Positions 60,159 to 64,000 of a stretch of 64,000 bases of DNA are shown here, in pieces. The notes under the pieces are model-generated. The model was not told the DNA's origin and did no database searches. It saw only the letters and a list, made by a program, of their open reading frames with translations. Position 1 is the first letter of the stretch, and each line of letters starts with the position of its first letter. The stretch comes from Allochromatium tepidum (GTDB lineage Bacteria; Pseudomonadota; Gammaproteobacteria; Chromatiales; Chromatiaceae): positions 1 to 64,000 of the forward strand of contig NZ_AP024563.1 of assembly GCF_018409545.1 (NCBI RefSeq), given 5' to 3'. The translations under genes were made by a program, and so were the position numbers.

Positions 60159-60640
60159 CTACCCCTTCTCGCGCCACACGGTCGTGTAGAGATCGTGCCG
60201 GCGATCCTTGAGGTTCTGCACCGTCCCGCCGTTGTGCGCCGCCCGTAGCGCCTCCAGCCGTAGATCGGCGAAGGCCACGGTCTCGACGTTGGGCGTGGTA
60301 TCGGCGGCCACACCGTCGCGGGCGAAGGGGAAGTCGCAGGGCGTCAGGATGCATCTCTGGGCGTACTGGATGTCCATGTTGTGCACGTTAGGCAGATTGC
60401 CGACGTTGCCCGACATCACGACATAGCACTGGTTCTCGACCGCGCGCGCCTGACAGCAGTAGCGCACCCGCAGATAGGACTGACGCTCGTCGGTACAGAA
60501 GGGCACGAAGACGTTGGGCATGCGCGTCGGATGCGAGCCGCCGATGATGTTGATGTTGTAGCGCACCGCCCATGTCGCGCAGGGCCTCCTTGAGCGGCGT
60601 GCCGTTTTCGGTCCTCGGTCGCCTCGTGCGCCATACTGAG
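60159..60640 (-). pseudogene. Nitrilase-family carbon-nitrogen hydrolase, deleted
   Basis: The minus strand keeps the C-terminal part of a carbon-nitrogen hydrolase (FVPFCTDERQSYLRVRYCCQ through NVGNLPNVHNMDIQYAQR to TVQNLKDRRHDLY). Just upstream is the piece YNINIIGGSHPTR fused directly to PNVFVPF. In relatives about 100 residues separate these blocks and include the catalytic Lys and Cys, so the core has been deleted; the N-terminal region is also missing or out of frame. It is not expected to be active. Confidence 0.8.
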
Positions 60641-60753
60641 TCTGTGGACTTGTCTGAACACGCGATCCACCCTACATCCAAGTCATTGATGTCTCAAGCC
60701 GCCCCGTCGTGCGCTTCGGGTAGGCGAGACCTGAAACGAGAGGATTTTTCCGG

Positions 60754-61752
60754 ATGAATGTCATCGAGATACAGGAAACCGGCGGCCCCGAGGTGTTGCG
60801 ACTGGTCGAACGTCCGCTGCCCGAACTGACCGGGCCGGACGACATTCGTGTCCGACTCTGTGCCGCCGGTGTCAATCCGATCGATACCAAGATCCGTCAA
60901 CGCGGTCCGATGCTCCCGGAGGGACTGCCCGCCGTGCTCGGCTGCGATGGGGCCGGTGTGGTCGAGGCGGTCGGTGAGGACGTGACCCGCTTCAAGCCCG
61001 GCGACGAGGTCTGGTTCTGTCACGGCGGGTTGGGCGGTGCGGCCGGCAACTATGCCGAGTATCGCGTCATCGATCAGCAGTTCGTCCAGGCCAGGCCGCG
61101 CGCCGTCGGCATGGTCGAGGCCGCCGCCGCGCCCCTGGTGCTGCTGACGGCCTGGGAGGCGCTGCACGACCGGGCGCGGCTCGCTGAGGGTCAGCGGGTG
61201 CTGATCCATGCCGGGGCCGGCGGCGTCGGCCATGTCGCCATCCAGCTCGCGCGGCTGGCCGGTGCGCGTGTCTGCACCACGGTCAGCGGTCCCGAGAAGG
61301 CCGCGCTCGCGCATGAACTCGGCGCCGAGTTCTGCATCAATTATCACGACGAGGATCTGGTCGAGGCGGTCATGGACTGGACCGAAGGGCAGGGCGTCGA
61401 CATCGCCCTGGACACGGTCGGCCCCGAGGTCTTCCGTCGCACCATCCCGGCCATGGCGCACTATGGCGATCTGGTGACGATCCTCGATCCCGGCCCCGAG
61501 CTGGATCTCAAGGAAGCCCGACTGCGCAATCTGCGTCTGAGCCTGGAGCTGATGCTGACCCCGATGCTCTACGATCTGCCGCGCGCCCGGCTGCATCAGG
61601 GCCAGATCCTGCGCCGTTGCGGCGATCTCATCGATCGCGGTGATCTGCGGGTGCATGTCTCACAGACCTTTGCGCTCGCCGAAGCCGCCGAGGCGCATCG
61701 TCTGCTCGAACAGGGCCATGTGACGGGCAAGCTGGTCTTGAATCTGGAGTGA
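60754..61752 (+). CDS. Zinc-independent quinone oxidoreductase (MDR superfamily)
   Basis: NADPH-dependent quinone/enal reductase-like protein of 332 residues. A GroES-like domain (about 1-125, AGVNPIDTKIRQR, LGCDGAGVVEAVG) precedes a Rossmann domain with HAGAGGVGHVAIQLAR (near 150). The catalytic-zinc ligands of alcohol dehydrogenases are absent. The substrate is not evident. It appears to be transcribed on its own or with the phosphoesterase 25 bases downstream. Confidence 0.9.
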   Translation: MNVIEIQETGGPEVLRLVERPLPELTGPDDIRVRLCAAGVNPIDTKIRQRGPMLPEGLPAVLGCDGAGVVEAVGEDVTRFKPGDEVWFCHGGLGGAAGNYAEYRVIDQQFVQARPRAVGMVEAAAAPLVLLTAWEALHDRARLAEGQRVLIHAGAGGVGHVAIQLARLAGARVCTTVSGPEKAALAHELGAEFCINYHDEDLVEAVMDWTEGQGVDIALDTVGPEVFRRTIPAMAHYGDLVTILDPGPELDLKEARLRNLRLSLELMLTPMLYDLPRARLHQGQILRRCGDLIDRGDLRVHVSQTFALAEAAEAHRLLEQGHVTGKLVLNLE

Positions 61753-61777
61753 GGCCGATGATCCGACCGAGGTGTGC

Positions 61778-62416
61778 TTGAACACCATTCCGAGTTTGAA
61801 GCGGGTGCGGGTGGCGCTGCTCTCCGATACCCACGGTGCGCTCGATCCGCGTGTGCGCGAGATCGTCGACGACTGCGATCTGGCGCTGCACGGCGGCGAC
61901 ATCGGTCATGCGGCGATCCTCTCCCAGCTCCAGCCGCGTCTGGGTCGGGTGCTGGCGGTCTTCGGCAACAACGACGTGGCGCGCAAGTGGCCGGAGGAAG
62001 ACCGGCGATTGCTGGTGCACCTGCCCGAGTGGCTGGAGCAGCCGTTGCCCGGCGGCTCGCTGGTGCTCATCCACGGCCATCAGATCCCGGCGCGCAACCG
62101 TCATGCCCTGTTGCGCGCGCGCTTCCCCGAGGCGCGCGCCATCGTCTATGGTCACAGCCATCGGTTGGAAACGGATCTCGACGCACGGCCCTGGGTGCTC
62201 AATCCGGGCGCGGCCGGGCGCTCGCGCACCCACGGCGGACCGTCCTGTCTGGTGCTGATCGCCGACGCCGACGAATGGCGCGTCGAGAGCTACCGCTTTC
62301 CGCTGTCGGTCCCGAGACGGGGAGTGCGCTACACTCCGCGCCATGAACACTCCAAGCACCCCATCGGTCAAACCGCCCAAGTCATTGCTGCGCCAGGTCG
62401 GGCGGGCCATCGCTGA
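61778..62416 (+). CDS. YfcE-like metallophosphoesterase
   Basis: Calcineurin-like phosphoesterase of 212 residues. Metal-site motifs in order: LLSDTHG, LHGGDIGH, VFGNNDV, IHGHQIP and VYGHSHRLE. TTG at 61778 with GAGG five bases upstream is chosen; GTG at 61772 and later GTGs are alternatives, and no ATG fits. The 3' end overlaps ttcA by 74 bases, and the last 20 or so residues do not look like the family, so the stop may once have been earlier. Confidence 0.82.
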   Translation: MNTIPSLKRVRVALLSDTHGALDPRVREIVDDCDLALHGGDIGHAAILSQLQPRLGRVLAVFGNNDVARKWPEEDRRLLVHLPEWLEQPLPGGSLVLIHGHQIPARNRHALLRARFPEARAIVYGHSHRLETDLDARPWVLNPGAAGRSRTHGGPSCLVLIADADEWRVESYRFPLSVPRRGVRYTPRHEHSKHPIGQTAQVIAAPGRAGHR

Positions 62417-63137
62417 TTTCCGCATGATCGGCGAGGGGGATCGCATCCTCCTCGGCGTCTCCGGCGGCAAGGACTCGCTCTCGCTCTTACAGATCCTGGC
62501 CCATCTGCGCACCTATGCCCCGGTCCGTTTCGAGCTGGCGGTCCTCACCGTCGATCCCGAGGTGCCGGGCTATGATCCGCAGCGACTGAAGGATTATTAC
62601 GACCGGCTCGGTCTGACCTGGCACTATGAACAGCAGCCGCTGATGGAACAGGCCAAGACGCACATGGACGGCGATTCGTTCTGTGCCTATTGCTCGCGCA
62701 TGAAGCGCGGCATCATGTACCGGCTCTGTCGCGAACATGGCTACAACGTGCTGGCGCTGGGGCAGCATCTCGACGATCTGGCCGAGAGTCTGCTGATGTC
62801 GCTGTTCCACGGCGGTCAGTTGCGCACCATGAAGGCGCACTATCGCAACCAGGACGGCGATGTGCGCATCATCCGTCCGCTGGTCTACTGCCGCGAGCGC
62901 CAGACGGCCGACTTCGCCCGTCGTGCCGGCTTGCCCGTGATCCCGGATTCCTGCCCGGCCTGCTTCACCAGGCCGACCCGACGCGAGCACATGAAAGCCT
63001 TGCTGGCGCGCGAGGAAGCCGAACACAGCACGATCTTCTCCAGTATCCTCCATGCCCTCAGGCCGATCATGGTCGAGGGCGAACTGCCTGAACCGGGCTG
63101 GACATGCCGATCCGAGCCAAGCTCGCCCTCGGACTGA
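62343..63137 (+). CDS. ttcA: tRNA 2-thiocytidine(32) synthetase TtcA
   Basis: PP-loop ATPase that thiolates C32 of certain tRNAs using an iron-sulfur cluster, 264 residues. The PP-loop is SGGKDS and the cluster cysteines are CAYC (MDGDSFCAYCSRMKRG) plus CPACFTR. The AIADFRMIGEGDR start is conserved. ATG at 62343. It overlaps the gene before (74 bases) and the kinase gene after (34 bases). Confidence 0.96.
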   Translation: MNTPSTPSVKPPKSLLRQVGRAIADFRMIGEGDRILLGVSGGKDSLSLLQILAHLRTYAPVRFELAVLTVDPEVPGYDPQRLKDYYDRLGLTWHYEQQPLMEQAKTHMDGDSFCAYCSRMKRGIMYRLCREHGYNVLALGQHLDDLAESLLMSLFHGGQLRTMKAHYRNQDGDVRIIRPLVYCRERQTADFARRAGLPVIPDSCPACFTRPTRREHMKALLAREEAEHSTIFSSILHALRPIMVEGELPEPGWTCRSEPSSPSD

Positions 63138-63505
63138 TCGCGATCCTCGCGCTCAACCTGCTCGCCAGTCTCCACGGTTTCCACCGCCTCACTCAGGCCG
63201 CGAGCCGCGAGGCCGAGATCCTGGAGACCTCGTCGGACATCCTGACGCTGGCCCTGAAGCTTGAGGTCGACCGGCAGGTACGTGGCATCGACCGCGAACC
63301 GACCGACCTGCTCGACCGGGTGGTCGAGTCGGCGCTCGCCCATCGCGAGACGACCCTGGCGCGCGTGCAGATCGCCGCCCGTCAGCATCAGCTCTGGAAC
63401 CTGATCCTCACCGGCGCCCTGATGAGCGGCGCGGCGCTGCTGCTCATGTGGTTGGTCGATCGCTCCATCGGACGCCCGATCGCCACCGCGACGGCTGTGG
63501 CGTGA
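63104..63505 (+). pseudogene. Sensor kinase N-terminal part (membrane sensor, ends at in-frame TGA)
   Basis: Encodes 133 residues: a first membrane helix (about 7-27), a short periplasmic helical stretch (about 28-100), a second helix (about 102-122) and the beginning of a HAMP-like segment (DRSIGRPIATATA). It then stops at TGA 63503-63505. The very next codons, in the same frame, continue into a kinase core. Either a nonsense mutation or deletion split one sensor kinase, or the cell makes two separate pieces. Confidence 0.6.
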
Positions 63506-63508
63506 CAG

Positions 63509-64000
63509 ATGGATCGCGCGAACGCTGAGTTGGCGCGCGCCGCCCAGGCCAAGGACGAGTTCCTCGCCGCCATGAGCCATGAATTGCGCACGCCCCTGAC
63601 CTCCATCCTGGGACTCTCCGAGACCATGGGCGATGGCCTGCTCGGTCCGCTGAGCGCCCAGCAGGAAAAGGCGGCGCGCATGATCCACGAGAACGGCACC
63701 CATCTGCTGGAACTCATCAACGACATCCTCGACATGTCGCGCGTGGCCTCGGGCCAGATGCATCTGCGCTGGGATCAGGTGCCGGTCGATCAGATCTGCG
63801 AGGCCAGTCTGCGGCTGATCGGGCCGGCGGCCAAGCGCAAGGGACTCAGGGTTTCGCTGGCGATCGATCCTCAGGCGTGGTTGGTGCGCGGCGACAGTCG
63901 GCGGCTCAAGCAGATGCTGGTCAATCTGCTGGGCAATGCGGTCAAGTTCACGCCTGAGGGCGGGGCGATCGGACTCGACGTCCAGGCCGATCCCGAGCGT
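63509..64000 (+). pseudogene. Sensor histidine kinase core, runs off the window
   Basis: Starting at ATG 63509, in the same frame as the upstream fragment, the sequence encodes a HisKA phosphoacceptor domain (FLAAMSHELRTPLTSILGLS) and the beginning of an HATPase domain with the N box NLLGNAVKFTPEG. It stays open to the end of the window. It might be a soluble kinase in its own right, but the missing HAMP linker and the in-frame TGA six bases before it point to a disrupted membrane sensor. Confidence 0.7.

Overview
The window looks like a chromosomal segment of a high-G+C gammaproteobacterium, most likely a purple sulfur bacterium (Chromatiaceae, Allochromatium/Thiocystis-like). That assignment is inferred from the pilMNOPQ-aroKB order, a DsrC/TusE-type gene remnant, and a rich c-type cytochrome locus of the SHP/DHC/b561 kind. 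It was not tested by any database search.

Layout. 0-4 kb: dnaA-dnaN-recF, with four identical parS palindromes in and around recF and no gyrB next to it. 4-9.3 kb (minus strand): a secreted AttH/CrtC-like protein, a fused FtsX-type permease and its ABC ATPase, then a cation diffusion facilitator. 9.3-14.6 kb: a divergent cytochrome locus (DHC and b561 on the minus strand; SHP, DHC, a small protein, PepSY, response regulator and histidine kinase on the plus strand). 15-22.4 kb: a type I restriction-modification island (hsdM, hsdS, an AAA/DUF4143 ATPase, hsdR) flanked by gene debris. 22.5-26 kb: trkH, several gene fragments, and mazG split by a structured insertion of about 0.32 kb. 25.8-31.4 kb: uvrA, a DUF6394 membrane protein, a TrkA_N potassium channel, hemerythrin. 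31.4-36.8 kb: debris, a small unknown protein, hemH, and the lysine/diaminopimelate genes dapC-dapD-dapE. 36.7-58.5 kb: a run of minus-strand housekeeping genes (minCDE, hinT, dnaX-ybaB-recR, 4.5S RNA, pilMNOPQ-aroKB, gltA, malic enzyme, rpmE, hemW, an S1-domain protein, DUF29, uvrD). 58.55-58.81 kb: a probable chromosomal replication origin between uvrD and hemE. 58.9-64 kb: plus-strand hemE, a nitrilase pseudogene, a quinone oxidoreductase, a phosphoesterase, ttcA and a split histidine kinase that runs off the end.

How it fits together. The uvrD-hemE gap is AT-rich, holds three perfect DnaA boxes and several near-matches, and sits where gene direction flips from mostly minus to mostly plus. 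This is expected if two replication forks leave from there. The parS cluster about 55 kb away would load ParB for origin segregation. The accessory parts (restriction island, broken genes, insertion in mazG, base-composition patch in the pilQ secretin domain) mark sites of DNA gain and loss in an otherwise housekeeping region.
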